Positions 53,266 through 60,949 of a stretch of DNA of 64,000 nucleotides are shown piece after piece; the first letter of the stretch is position 1, and every line of letters begins with the position of its first letter. The stretch is from the NCBI RefSeq assembly GCF_005281835.1, contig NZ_RZIS01000005.1, positions 301,280-365,279 on the forward strand, read 5' to 3'. Under the pieces are notes generated by a model that worked only from the letters and a program-made list of their open reading frames with translations, had not been told where the DNA came from and ran no database searches. The translations under genes were made by a program, and so were the position numbers. The stretch comes from Vibrio profundi (GTDB lineage: Bacteria; Pseudomonadota; Gammaproteobacteria; Enterobacterales; Vibrionaceae).

Positions 53266-53631
53266 ATGAAGTACCGCGAAATGAGTAAGAATTACATTTT
53301 TCGGGCTATGGAATGCCAAATGACTAAGGAGGAGGTCGCTAAACTCTGTTTCAAATCTGTGAGAACGGTCACGGAGTGGGATAAAGGAAAACCGATACCA
53401 CCCGAATGTAAACGGCTTATGAGGATGATGAAAGGTCGAGAACTGAGTGCAAGTGACGACTGGGAGCAGTTCAAAATGCACTATGACAAGCTTGAACTAC
53501 CAACAGGACAAATTGTTTCACCCCAACAAATTTTGGCAGGAATTGCCTTGCTTAGTATCCAATCAGAGTTAGAGATAAAAACGTCGAAGCAGTTAATCAA
53601 ACTGGCGCGTTCGATAGCTCGAATTCTATAA
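53266..53631 (+). CDS. DUF3653-type phage regulatory protein
   Basis: 121 aa. It starts 52 bases after the dif-like site. A helix-turn-helix-like part (MTKEEVAKLCFKSVRTVTEWD) and KGKPIPPECKRLMRMMKGRE match DUF3653 proteins, which occur in Vibrio filamentous phages; ELSASDDWEQFKMHYDKLEL follows. It reads opposite to the inovirus structural genes, like the regulators of VGJ- or CTX-type phages. Its AGAGG ribosome-binding site is in a six-bp hairpin (ACCTCT-TGTATTT-AGAGGT, 53240-53258). Confidence 0.7.
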   Translation: MKYREMSKNYIFRAMECQMTKEEVAKLCFKSVRTVTEWDKGKPIPPECKRLMRMMKGRELSASDDWEQFKMHYDKLELPTGQIVSPQQILAGIALLSIQSELEIKTSKQLIKLARSIARIL

Positions 53632-53640
53632 ACCACATGT

Positions 53641-53699
53641 CACTGGTCAGGTTTCTATATTTGATCGGTGCCTTTCTGCAATTCACGACCAGTGTTTTT
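53641..53699 (+). terminator. Possible terminator after the DUF3653 gene
   Basis: CACTGGTC and GACCAGTG pair perfectly over a 38-base loop and are followed by TTTTTG. The long loop makes this weaker than usual. The rest of the gap to 53841 shows only AT-rich DNA ending in GTTATATGC (53827-53835), a sequence often found at cassette boundaries. Confidence 0.4.
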
Positions 53700-53841
53700 G
53701 ATCACACTCATAAAGAACTGTTATTACTTGATTAAAATAAATACAATTCATATCAATCAGTGTGCTATATAGAAAAGTTCTGTATTTAAGTGCAGAGTGA
53801 TTCAGTCTAATAGCTGTTATATGCACCACCAACTCCAACCT

Positions 53842-54699
53842 TTAAGAATAGTAATCAGAGTAATGCTTCGTCAGCTCAGCATCCAATTTGATAATATCTT
53901 TTACTACGGAAATATTTGATTTTAAGTCTGTCCCTACGAAATCATTGTACGCAAAAATATTAAAAGTGCTTTCCATCGTTCCTAAACGGTTGAGTAACTC
54001 AAGCAAAGTATCGTCGGAGCTATTTACTACAGCAGAGGAGCTTCTTATCTTGTGGTTTAGTATTTCAAATGATATGCGAATGTAATCGCTTAAGTTAGGT
54101 TGCTGGTTAATGATATGTCGGTTGTGACTAGCATTAGTTATTAGCGATATTGGCGAGTTCTTCTTAATGTTTTCTAGAGCTACAATTAACTCTTCATCAT
54201 TGAACGCCCGCATGGATTTGTACTCTGGGTTATTATTTTGAATTTGAAACTCACTAGAAATCACTTCAATTATGTCACCTAAAATAAATTTGGTTTCCGC
54301 TAAAAGGTTGTGAAGCATAGGTTTCATTTTCTTTGCATTTCGTTGCTCGACACGATAAACGACTAAATAGAAGAAAATGTAGCTGACAATGTAACCGATA
54401 CATAAATTGAAAATTATTGCATTGTTTTGGATATACGCTCGAATGCATTTAAAAACCGAGTTACTATCGTGTATAGCCCAAGATGATGAATCGGAAAATA
54501 CCAATAAAAATAAAGCTGGTAGCATAAGTGTAGATATTAAGCTGTTCTCAACGAAAAAGTGGAACTTTCCTCGCAGATATTTACATAAGCGTCGTTTGTA
54601 GTTGCTACACCAAAACCTGATGTAGCCACCTAAGTGCTTTATTGGGTGTTCTTCTTCTGCAAATATTTCTTTAATGTGCTTTATGTGGGCCTTTATCAT
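53842..54699 (-). CDS. Unknown two-TM protein in cassette 1
   Basis: 285 aa, family not recognised. Two membrane helices (about residues 52-68, STLMLPALFLLVF, and 94-114, AIIFNLCIGYIVSYIFFYLV) flank a loop of ~25 residues predicted to be periplasmic. The C-terminal ~165 residues are a cytoplasmic helical domain (LLAETKFILGDIIEVISSEF, DEELIVALENIKKN). It is read opposite to the direction of its attC site, so it must have its own promoter to the right. It is more AT-rich than the core genes. Membrane-anchored effector of a defence system is conceivable but unproven. Confidence 0.7.
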   Translation of the reverse strand: MIKAHIKHIKEIFAEEEHPIKHLGGYIRFWCSNYKRRLCKYLRGKFHFFVENSLISTLMLPALFLLVFSDSSSWAIHDSNSVFKCIRAYIQNNAIIFNLCIGYIVSYIFFYLVVYRVEQRNAKKMKPMLHNLLAETKFILGDIIEVISSEFQIQNNNPEYKSMRAFNDEELIVALENIKKNSPISLITNASHNRHIINQQPNLSDYIRISFEILNHKIRSSSAVVNSSDDTLLELLNRLGTMESTFNIFAYNDFVGTDLKSNISVVKDIIKLDAELTKHYSDYYS

Positions 54700-54750
54700 A
54701 GCCTAGCTCCATTTTAATGGTATGTGATTCTACTGTGTGTCATATGCATA

Positions 54751-54872
54751 TAACAAGGCGTTTAAGACAGATTCCCAACGCTTGGCATTTTCGGTTTGAT
54801 TCTACTTTAGTGTTTACGGCACAATGGTTTAAGTATGGTGGTCTGCGTTGCTCACCACTTAACGCGCGTTAG
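54751..54872 (+). repeat. attC site 1 (Vibrio-type integron recombination site)
   Basis: It begins TAACAAGGCGTTTAAG and ends CTTAACGCGCGTTAG, which are imperfect complements. The inner CAACGC (54775-54780) pairs with GCGTTG (54845-54850), giving the folded attC hairpin. The length (122) and the inner words GCTTGGCATTTTCGG and GTTTACGGCAC are those of Vibrio parahaemolyticus-type repeats. The core cleavage point is the G of GTTAG. Confidence 0.85.
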
Positions 54873-54904
54873 CAATAGGGGCAGAGCACCTGCCCACAAG
54901 CGTA

Positions 54905-55912
54905 TTATTTAAAGCGATATTTTTTCGGTCTGTCGCTATTGGATTCAAAGCGCTCATCATCGGCAGTTCGACAAAGAGTAGTGTTAATCGTACTGATAAA
55001 CTCTCTTGTTGCAGTTTTTTCGTCACAATTTTTAGAGTTCATCATATGGGAATAGCTCCCATCAACTAGTTCTGGGTGCTTTTTCTTCAAGCCTTCAAAA
55101 ATTGCGTGTTTGTCAAAGAAAACGCCTTTATTTTCAATCAAAAGGTCGTGTACTCGTTGCTTACTTACAAACGTGTTTGAGTTTCTTTTTCTATTTGTAG
55201 TTACTGGCTCAGGCACCGTTTCTAAAGGTAACTGGGCGGTTAAAGTTTGATCTTTGCCACTTAATGAGTCTTCTAATTCTGAAGCTTCAAGTGGACTAAG
55301 GTTGCCAAAATCGAGATTAAATAACGCCTTTAAAGCCTCACGACTACGAATAGTGCGCAGCATTGCCTCTTTAGGCAGGTTATAACCTTGAAGTTCATGT
55401 TTTATAAATTTAACTTTTAAGGTTTGCGCTGAATATGTATCACGGTCTAGTAGAGCATAAAGCAGGCTTAGGTCGTCTTCGTTACGCAACTCAAACGTTA
55501 CGAATGGTTTTTCATCCATTCGATTTGGAGTTACAAAATCACTGAAAAGGCGGTATTCATTGCCATTTGTTAAAATTGCCAGCTTAACGAGCGAGGTATT
55601 TGAATTAAAGTAATCACGTAACTGATAGTAATACTCTTGCTTATCAAGTGATTCAGATAATCGTTTGGCTTCCAATATAAAATTCTGTTTTGGCTTGCCA
55701 TCAACATCTCCCCAAAAAACGCAGTCGATTTTTGTACGGTTGCCTTCATTTAACTCATACCTAACGTGTGTGATATCAGTAAAATCATATTTAGCATTGC
55801 TAAGGACAGGGGCGATCAAGTAGTTGATAGTTTCAGTTTCATTAATGTTAAAATATCTACTGTCTTGTAACTTATCTATTACTGTCTTCATTGAATTTGC
55901 GCCTGTTACCAT
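54905..55912 (-). CDS. HsdR-N-like PD-(D/E)xK nuclease in cassette 2
   Basis: 335 aa. Residues ~20-130 resemble the N-terminal nuclease domain of type I restriction subunits: NETETINYLIAPVLS, TKIDCVFWGD (aspartate), NFILEAKRL (ExK), QLRDYFNSN and LAILTNGNEYRLF. This gives D63, E81 and K83 as likely catalytic residues. Helicase and methylase partners are absent. The C-terminal part (KQRVHDLLIENKGVFFDKHA) looks like a winged helix. The start could also be the ATG at 55891, with AGG nearby. It is read opposite to the attC direction. Probably a free-standing nuclease with defence or toxin role. Confidence 0.75.
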   Translation of the reverse strand: MVTGANSMKTVIDKLQDSRYFNINETETINYLIAPVLSNAKYDFTDITHVRYELNEGNRTKIDCVFWGDVDGKPKQNFILEAKRLSESLDKQEYYYQLRDYFNSNTSLVKLAILTNGNEYRLFSDFVTPNRMDEKPFVTFELRNEDDLSLLYALLDRDTYSAQTLKVKFIKHELQGYNLPKEAMLRTIRSREALKALFNLDFGNLSPLEASELEDSLSGKDQTLTAQLPLETVPEPVTTNRKRNSNTFVSKQRVHDLLIENKGVFFDKHAIFEGLKKKHPELVDGSYSHMMNSKNCDEKTATREFISTINTTLCRTADDERFESNSDRPKKYRFK

Positions 55913-55972
55913 TTGTGATTTATATGTTTGTAATAGTACAACGTATATTGTACTGTATCAATAGCAATATTG

Positions 55973-56154
55973 CTAACAAACGATTTAAGAGTGGTTCCTA
56001 GCGCTTGGGAGTTTGGTTCAAAATTTGAGTGTGGTGTTTACGGTGGTCTGGTTAAGTGTCGTGGTAGCGTTGCTCACATCTTACTTTCGCTGTGGCAGAA
56101 GTTTAATAAGCATTACATAGATGAGTTTATCGCAACATAACAAGTCGTTAGCCT
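55973..56154 (+). repeat. attC site 2, long and aberrant
   Basis: The left half (CTAACAAACGATTTAAG, GCGCTTGGGAG, GTTTACGG, GCGTTGCTCAC) is a normal Vibrio-type attC. After GCTCAC (56076) the right end is replaced by ~65 unrelated bases. It then shows TAACAA and, two bases later, CGTTAG, an attC start joined directly to an attC end. It looks like a remodelled site or the scar of a lost cassette. Confidence 0.65.
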
Positions 56155-56166
56155 TCAAGGAGAGAT

Positions 56167-57090
56167 ATGAGCGTTCCTTTAGTTTACATTGATCAAAATA
56201 TTATTGGCTTGCAGCTACAAGGGATTACGAACTTTTGTAAGAGAGAAGACCTGATTTGGATTTATTCAAAAGAGCACTTCGCTGAAATTAGGCGCTCTAA
56301 TGAACCTGAGAAATATTTAGATGTACTCAACGATATTGATGCAAAGATGTTAGATCTTGTCCTTGACGAAAGTTGGAAAATTACAGGTGAAGCAAGGCTC
56401 ATTGAGTATGGAACTCCATACCAACACTATGAAAAGTACATAGAGGCGATGGGCGATGTAGACTTTGATGACACAATATTTGACCCATTCCAAGTTTGGG
56501 TTAATGGCGGAGGTGATGAGGAGCCACTAAAAGAGTTATCAGAAAACCTGGCTAGACAAATTATACCATTAGTTTCTTATGTGCCTATTGACTCAACTGA
56601 ACTGACAGATAAATTTGCATCGATAAGGCCTGAGTGTGATTCAATGGTTAGTGAGTTAGTATCGAATGGAAATGATATTAAGAAAACTAGAGCAGCGTTT
56701 GGTGATGAGAAAGGTGCTATTGGTAGCATCACAGGTGAACAGCAAGTTAAGCAGATTTGGGAATTGATATCTCCAGTCATGGCAGGGGCTGATATCAGTT
56801 GTGACCAATTTTTTGGTTTTGATCCTATTGATAAACAAGGTTATGCCGTGTGGCCGATGTACCTAGGAATTATTGGGTGCAATTCTGTTATGGATATTTT
56901 GGGCTTTCTAGCTGAAAAAAAGTGCAGAAAAATAAACAAAATTCACAATGTCAGAAGTGATGCTGGCCACATTGCAATGGGAGCATACTGCTCGGCAATT
57001 CTATCTGAGGACAAGCGTTTGGTAAAAAGAGCAAAAGCTATCTATGAATACAAAAATATAGGTACTTCACCTGTTTTAATCGAACGGTAG
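56167..57090 (+). CDS. PIN-like domain protein in cassette 3
   Basis: 307 aa. The PIN-fold hallmarks are split: VYIDQNIIG (D9) and YSKEHFAEI (E40) at the start, and RSDAGHIAMGAYCSAILS with EDKRLVKRA (D265, D282) near the end, with a ~190-residue insert. The four acidic residues would form the metal-dependent RNase site. No antitoxin-like ORF is beside it; it starts 12 bases after attC 2, like an ordinary cassette gene read in the attC direction, with AAGGAGAG as ribosome-binding site. A single-gene RNase toxin or phage-triggered effector is possible. Confidence 0.7.
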   Translation: MSVPLVYIDQNIIGLQLQGITNFCKREDLIWIYSKEHFAEIRRSNEPEKYLDVLNDIDAKMLDLVLDESWKITGEARLIEYGTPYQHYEKYIEAMGDVDFDDTIFDPFQVWVNGGGDEEPLKELSENLARQIIPLVSYVPIDSTELTDKFASIRPECDSMVSELVSNGNDIKKTRAAFGDEKGAIGSITGEQQVKQIWELISPVMAGADISCDQFFGFDPIDKQGYAVWPMYLGIIGCNSVMDILGFLAEKKCRKINKIHNVRSDAGHIAMGAYCSAILSEDKRLVKRAKAIYEYKNIGTSPVLIER

Positions 57091-57122
57091 GCTAACAAAC
57101 TGCTCAAGTTTCTCAGAGTTGG
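57091..57122 (+). repeat. Truncated attC 5' end
   Basis: GCTAACAAACTGCTCAAG directly after the stop codon is the usual start of an attC, but the rest of the site is missing; it runs into unrelated sequence after CAGAGTTGG. It marks the right end of the cassette cluster. The remaining bases to 57236 are AT-rich with no feature seen. Confidence 0.65.
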
Positions 57123-57236
57123 ACTCGAAAATATGAAAATTCTAGTAATTATAGTGTTTGGTAAAGGATGTTTTTTATTATTCAATAAGTTACGATAATT
57201 GTAATTCAACAAATATTTACTCTAGGAATTATAAGA

Positions 57237-57611
57237 ATGGTTGAAACAGCTACCAGTGTGTTTTGGGTAACTACAGTGATCTCGATGTTTCTCGGATGGG
57301 TGTTATCACATGCTATTGGGGAGCATGGATTTTTTCCTAAGCAAGGCCTTATCACTGACTTAACATCTGCTGCAGTCTTGTGGGGATTAAGTTACATAGT
57401 AGAGTTTGTAGCGAATGTGATAAAACTTGAATGCGGAACATATGGCGAATTGACAGATTTTGACCAGTCTGGCTGCGAAACCTATGCTGGTGAAGTCCAT
57501 ACGGTCTCTGATGTATTGAATAACACATTAGGTATAAATCCAGTGCTTTTCGCAGCAGGTTTGTTTGGATTGTTTGCAATTGTTATGCTTGTTGTCCGTA
57601 ATAAAAAATAG
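57237..57611 (+). CDS. Small unknown membrane protein
   Basis: 124 aa, unknown family. Three hydrophobic segments (residues ~8-27, 41-62 and 101-119) and a middle loop with two cysteines (ECGTY, SGCETY) that could form a disulfide in the periplasm. It ends with a basic RNKK. It lies outside the attC repeats, between the cassettes and the PLD-like gene, convergent with the latter. A possible cargo gene. Confidence 0.6.
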   Translation: MVETATSVFWVTTVISMFLGWVLSHAIGEHGFFPKQGLITDLTSAAVLWGLSYIVEFVANVIKLECGTYGELTDFDQSGCETYAGEVHTVSDVLNNTLGINPVLFAAGLFGLFAIVMLVVRNKK

Positions 57612-57618
57612 TACATAA

Positions 57619-57653
57619 AGTCCCAACCTGCTCGTAATAGCAGTTTTGGGACT
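57619..57653. terminator. Long hairpin between convergent genes
   Basis: AGTCCCAA and TTGGGACT pair at the base and TGC with GCA inside, making a 35-base structure. There is no strong T-run on either strand, so it is a probable but weak bidirectional terminator. Confidence 0.5.
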
Positions 57654-57670
57654 CAAACATTGCGCTTAGT

Positions 57671-58381
57671 TTACGCTATTTCTAAAGCCTCCGGCCAAAT
57701 AAAATAGGGGCCAAAACGCTTACTGTACTTAGACTCTCCACCACTATCTTTTCCAGAATCAGTTAACTTAAGTTTACCATTATCAAGAGTAAGGTAGCCT
57801 TTGGCGACACAAGCACTAATGAAGTCATCAGTCTTTAGTTTGTGTTTCTTTGCTAGCTTCGATGAAGTTACTTTTAAAGCATCTTCGAGTGAATTTGAGG
57901 CGTCGTTGCTTTTCGACTCTGCAGCTTCAGGCGCTACCTTTTCTAATGAAATTCTTACTTCATCACTTATGCGTATGATGCGCTGAGCTTCTTCATAGGA
58001 TTCCTTGTAGATTTCTTGGTCTTCTTCTCGGTCAATATGAATACCCATTTCATTATTATTTACTTGGCTAAACTCGTAGAGATTTAAGCTAGTAATGATG
58101 CAGGAGCTTTCATTCATGTAGCACTTGGCGTGCAGGTTCTTACAGAAGCTAGTTCGCACGAAAGACAGCCCCTTAAGCCAGTTAATCTCATCGGGTTGCA
58201 GTTCACTTTTTCCGTAGACAATTCGAATGTCGATTTTCATTCTGTCTTTGTCTTCGAGCAACTCCTTAATCCTATCGTTCAGTTTTAGGAAAGGGCTAAT
58301 GAGTATTAGCCGTTCAGATGCATTTTTTATTAATTCTTCTAAGTAGTAATTGGTTGCACTAGTGTTTAAAAACTTAGCCAT
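57671..58381 (-). CDS. Phospholipase-D-fold (PLDc) protein
   Basis: 236 aa from the ATG at 58381 (AAGGAT before it); the open frame extends 36 codons further. A single HKD-type motif, LHAKCYMNESSCIITSLNLY (H84, K86), with NNNEMGIHI after it, is the signature of the PLD superfamily, mostly nucleases when single-domain. C-terminal ~90 residues are a separate helical/winged domain (LKTDDFISACVAKGYLTLDN). It is read in the same direction as the inovirus genes, after the phage terminator. It may act as a dimeric nuclease; no transmembrane part was seen. Confidence 0.75.
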   Translation of the reverse strand: MAKFLNTSATNYYLEELIKNASERLILISPFLKLNDRIKELLEDKDRMKIDIRIVYGKSELQPDEINWLKGLSFVRTSFCKNLHAKCYMNESSCIITSLNLYEFSQVNNNEMGIHIDREEDQEIYKESYEEAQRIIRISDEVRISLEKVAPEAAESKSNDASNSLEDALKVTSSKLAKKHKLKTDDFISACVAKGYLTLDNGKLKLTDSGKDSGGESKYSKRFGPYFIWPEALEIA

Positions 58382-58525
58382 TTCATATCCTTGACATATA
58401 AAACCTAACTCATAAAAACTAAGGTTTATGAATCTGTTTATCAAGCAAACCAGTACAGACATCAAACACAGTGCAAAGTATTTGAACAAAAACTAAGAGA
58501 AAGTCTAGTAGGAGGCTGATAGTTT

Positions 58526-58558
58526 GGGGGAATTTACCCCCGTGATACACCACGGGGG
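58526..58558. other. Competing hairpins in the phage intergenic region
   Basis: The block CCCCCGTG (58537-58544) pairs perfectly with CACGGGGG (58551-58558), and its CCCCC can alternatively pair with GGGGG (58526-58530). On the viral strand these would form exclusive structures, such as a packaging signal or folded attP. Between here (58559) and 58850, apart from the terminator, there is GC-richer DNA with several small inverted repeats (for example GTGC/GCAC near 58812-58833), likely the phage origin region; no gene is called. Confidence 0.55.
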
Positions 58559-58672
58559 TTTGACCCTCCGCCTCATTCTTCCTCCTCAGTCTTCGTCGTC
58601 ATCACTCGTTGTCAGGTCAGCACCGCAAGAGATCCTTTTCGACACTCAAATGATCTTAAAACAGCCTCATAC

Positions 58673-58704
58673 AAAAAAGCCTTGCGAACTTGGCAAGGCT
58701 TTAA
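58673..58704 (-). terminator. Terminator of the phage structural operon
   Basis: On the minus strand AAAGCCTTGC-CAAGTTC-GCAAGGCTTT is followed by TTTG. It lies after the RHH gene, at the end of the phage genes. Confidence 0.85.
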
Positions 58705-58850
58705 AAGAGCGGTTCTGGCAGGAACGGGGAGGTGACAGACCTCAAGTTGCAGAGTTACTAACCGCGCCGATTGGCTACAGCTGTCATCATTGGCTTCTGT
58801 GGGCGGCTTGGTGCTTCGTTCGCGCTCCGCACTCTCTTTTCCCTGCGGGG

Positions 58851-59102
58851 CTAGTCTTTCACGACTTCGTGAAGACCTTTTAACGCATCAAGATAATCGT
58901 TCACGGCCACTTCGTTCTGATAAAGCTTACTGCGTAGCTTTTCATTCTTCGCACGTTCCTTCAGATATAGCTCTTGGTACTTGAGCGCATCGTAACCACC
59001 TTGAATAAGTGCTTTTGACATCGTTGATGTGTTGGTCAGCTGTTTTAGTTCGGATAGCATTTCGCTGTGCTTGTCAGTTTCTCGGATTGTAATCGCCATC
59101 AT
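58851..59102 (-). CDS. Small ribbon-helix-helix-like phage protein
   Basis: 83 aa. The N-terminus MAITIRETDKHSEMLSELKQ with TSTMSKALIQGGYDAL looks like a ribbon-helix-helix DNA-binding domain; a coiled coil (LYLKERAKNEKLRSKLYQNE) follows. A regulator or plasmid-partition-like role is plausible. Two adjacent ATG codons (59102, 59099) follow AGGA. It is 138 bases after zot, before the phage terminator. Confidence 0.65.
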   Translation of the reverse strand: MMAITIRETDKHSEMLSELKQLTNTSTMSKALIQGGYDALKYQELYLKERAKNEKLRSKLYQNEVAVNDYLDALKGLHEVVKD

Positions 59103-59240
59103 TTTTCCTAAATACCGGTTTAGCCTGGAACGATTATGATAGCACTTCTACTAGAGGATATAAGACGACTTTCTTGATTTTGATAGCATTATTATAGGTT
59201 AGCCATATGTGCCGGTTCGTGTTTTGATGGCACTCTAGAA

Positions 59241-60608
59241 TCAAAACAAACTGACTTTTGCATTCACCGTTTCAGGCCGTTGAGCACGTTGCTCTAACGG
59301 CTTGCATGTGATCATCTTTCTTTGGCCGTTTCGTGTTAGCTCTAAAAGACATTGGTCAATCACTCGATAACTAATGTCGTAGTTATCGAGAAACTTCTCA
59401 CTCAAACTGTAGATGCCATCGGCAGTGATGGCTTCTAAATTCACGTATCGGTTAATCTTGTTGTCCTTAATGGCGAACGTCACTGAAGTCACGAACGCTT
59501 TCTGGATACCCTCGAAAGGTAGAATCTTTCCTATATAAACACTCTTAACAACATCCCCATGATTAGCTTGATTGCTATCCCCACGAGTAGATACATCAGA
59601 ATCACTTTGACCAGCCGTTTTAGTCGATGAGTCGTTTTGGCCAAGAACGGGAGACGAAGATTGCGACGTTTGCGGTTGCGTATCTTCCTCAGAAGAATCA
59701 ATAAGGCGATTGGATATTTCATACACTAAGTAACCTAAGCAAAGGATGGACAGCAGCAGAGCTGCAATGGCTTTGGGGCTACGAAATAGGGTGTTCATAG
59801 CTCCGGCTTGTTTGGCAACCCCTGTACCTGTCGACTTGTACAGTAGGAACGCATCAAGAGGGATTTTCTTTTTAAACGTGTTCACGTCGAGCTTTTTGGG
59901 GATGACGGGTGTAGTGACTGACTTGTCATGTTTCCAAATCAGTGGCTTTCGTTTACACCAAAAGAACTGGTCACGGCCTTTATGGAAGAAGTTCTGCTCA
60001 CCACACGCTTTGATGCCTGAATCGATTTGTTTCCAGTCCGGTGAAAGTAGCTCGATATCCCAGTTGTATTTCCGGTGACGCATGAACCCCTCGTTGAACG
60101 TGTGAGGATAGATAATGCGGCCGTTCTCATCGTATTGTGCGACACCTCTATCATCCGTTTCCGATTCTTCGAGTTCGTTCATATCGGCAGGAATATAGCG
60201 AGAGTTAAAGAAATCAACATAGGAATCTGGCAGTAGGCCGTCTTTGCCCTGGTCTTTAGTGATGAACGTATCGAGAGGCTGATACTTCACTTTCTTCATA
60301 TCAAAGCCGATGTTCTTAGAGTAGATATCTTGGCATTCATCTATCACAATCAGCGCCCCAATCGGGCACCAACAAAAGAAGTGCGTCCACAGAAATACGC
60401 CAGCTTCATCCCTTGATGAGATGCGTAGCAATTTAGTGGTGGAGGGGAACTTACAATCAAAGCGTTTCTCTATCGAAGCAACGGTTTCCATACCTTCAAT
60501 GTTGGTGACGACAACACGACCAGCTTTGAGCGCTTCATAAATTACAAAATAGGCGGTGTAGGCAGATTTATAGGAGCCGTTTGCACCCGTTCGAATGGTG
60601 ATAGCCAT
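59241..60608 (-). CDS. zot: Zot-like phage assembly ATPase (pI)
   Basis: 455 aa. pI/Zot is the inner-membrane motor that drives extrusion of filamentous phage. Walker A is TGANGSYKSAY (residues 7-17), Walker B IVIDECQD (87-94). One membrane helix (about 280-298, IAALLLSILCLGYLVYEIS) separates the cytoplasmic ATPase from a periplasmic tail. The FCIGRL-type toxin motif of V. cholerae Zot is not seen in the tail. ATG overlaps the pVI stop (TAATG). Confidence 0.93.
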   Translation of the reverse strand: MAITIRTGANGSYKSAYTAYFVIYEALKAGRVVVTNIEGMETVASIEKRFDCKFPSTTKLLRISSRDEAGVFLWTHFFCWCPIGALIVIDECQDIYSKNIGFDMKKVKYQPLDTFITKDQGKDGLLPDSYVDFFNSRYIPADMNELEESETDDRGVAQYDENGRIIYPHTFNEGFMRHRKYNWDIELLSPDWKQIDSGIKACGEQNFFHKGRDQFFWCKRKPLIWKHDKSVTTPVIPKKLDVNTFKKKIPLDAFLLYKSTGTGVAKQAGAMNTLFRSPKAIAALLLSILCLGYLVYEISNRLIDSSEEDTQPQTSQSSSPVLGQNDSSTKTAGQSDSDVSTRGDSNQANHGDVVKSVYIGKILPFEGIQKAFVTSVTFAIKDNKINRYVNLEAITADGIYSLSEKFLDNYDISYRVIDQCLLELTRNGQRKMITCKPLEQRAQRPETVNAKVSLF

Positions 60609-60949
60609 TAGCGTGTCATCCTCATAACAAAGCCAGTGGTAAAGAAGTTAGCAAGAATGGACAGCCCTTGAGGGACACCAAACTTGAACGCGTAAAAACG
60701 TATTTCGGATGGCAACATATTGAACGCGGTTTTAAGCGCATCGTTAAAGCCAATCTCTTGGAGCAGGATTCGAGCGGAGTTGTAAGACAGCTTCATGAAC
60801 TCGATTTGAGCCATGATGGTGAGCTTCAAAAAGAACAGCTGAACATACGAAAAGAGATCCATCATCATCTGTGGAATACCGACAAGGAAATCAGAGAAGA
60901 ACTGGAACTGTTCGGCGCTCCAATTGAGAAAGGTCGTTAGTGCTTCCAT
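60608..60949 (-). CDS. Minor coat protein pVI (DUF2523/Ace position)
   Basis: 113 aa, hydrophobic. It sits between pIII and Zot, where Ff has gene VI and CTXphi has ace. Membrane segments are predicted at about 25-50 and 88-106 (GVPQGLSILANFFTTGFVM). The end protein of the virion, with pIII. ATG overlaps the pIII stop as TAATG. Confidence 0.8.
   Translation of the reverse strand: MEALTTFLNWSAEQFQFFSDFLVGIPQMMMDLFSYVQLFFLKLTIMAQIEFMKLSYNSARILLQEIGFNDALKTAFNMLPSEIRFYAFKFGVPQGLSILANFFTTGFVMRMTR

Larger units (their letters stand above)
53830..57130 (+). mobile_element. Small integron cassette cluster without integrase (CALIN-type)
   Basis: Three gene-sized cassettes are followed by attC-type sites at 54751-54872, 55973-56154 and a fragment at 57091. 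No integron integrase (IntI) is coded in the window. Two cassette genes are read against the attC orientation and one with it. The left boundary was taken at the cassette-like GTTATATGC near 53830 and the right one at the truncated attC; both are inferred. Confidence 0.7.

Noticed and set aside
53830..57130. CRISPR array
   Set aside because: The repeats here are long, few and folded like attC sites, with genes between them; there are no short regular spacers or cas genes.
58524..58883. 119-codon open frame on the plus strand through the phage intergenic region
   Set aside because: It runs through hairpins and the phage terminator, has a low-complexity start and overlaps the RHH gene antisense.
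58851..59102. Reading the 83 aa RHH-like protein as the antitoxin of the PLD or PIN protein
   Set aside because: It is separated from them by a terminator and belongs by position to the phage operon; no toxin gene is next to it.
59241..60608. Calling the Zot-like protein an enterotoxin
   Set aside because: The assembly ATPase features are clear but the FCIGRL-type peptide of toxic Zot is not seen.
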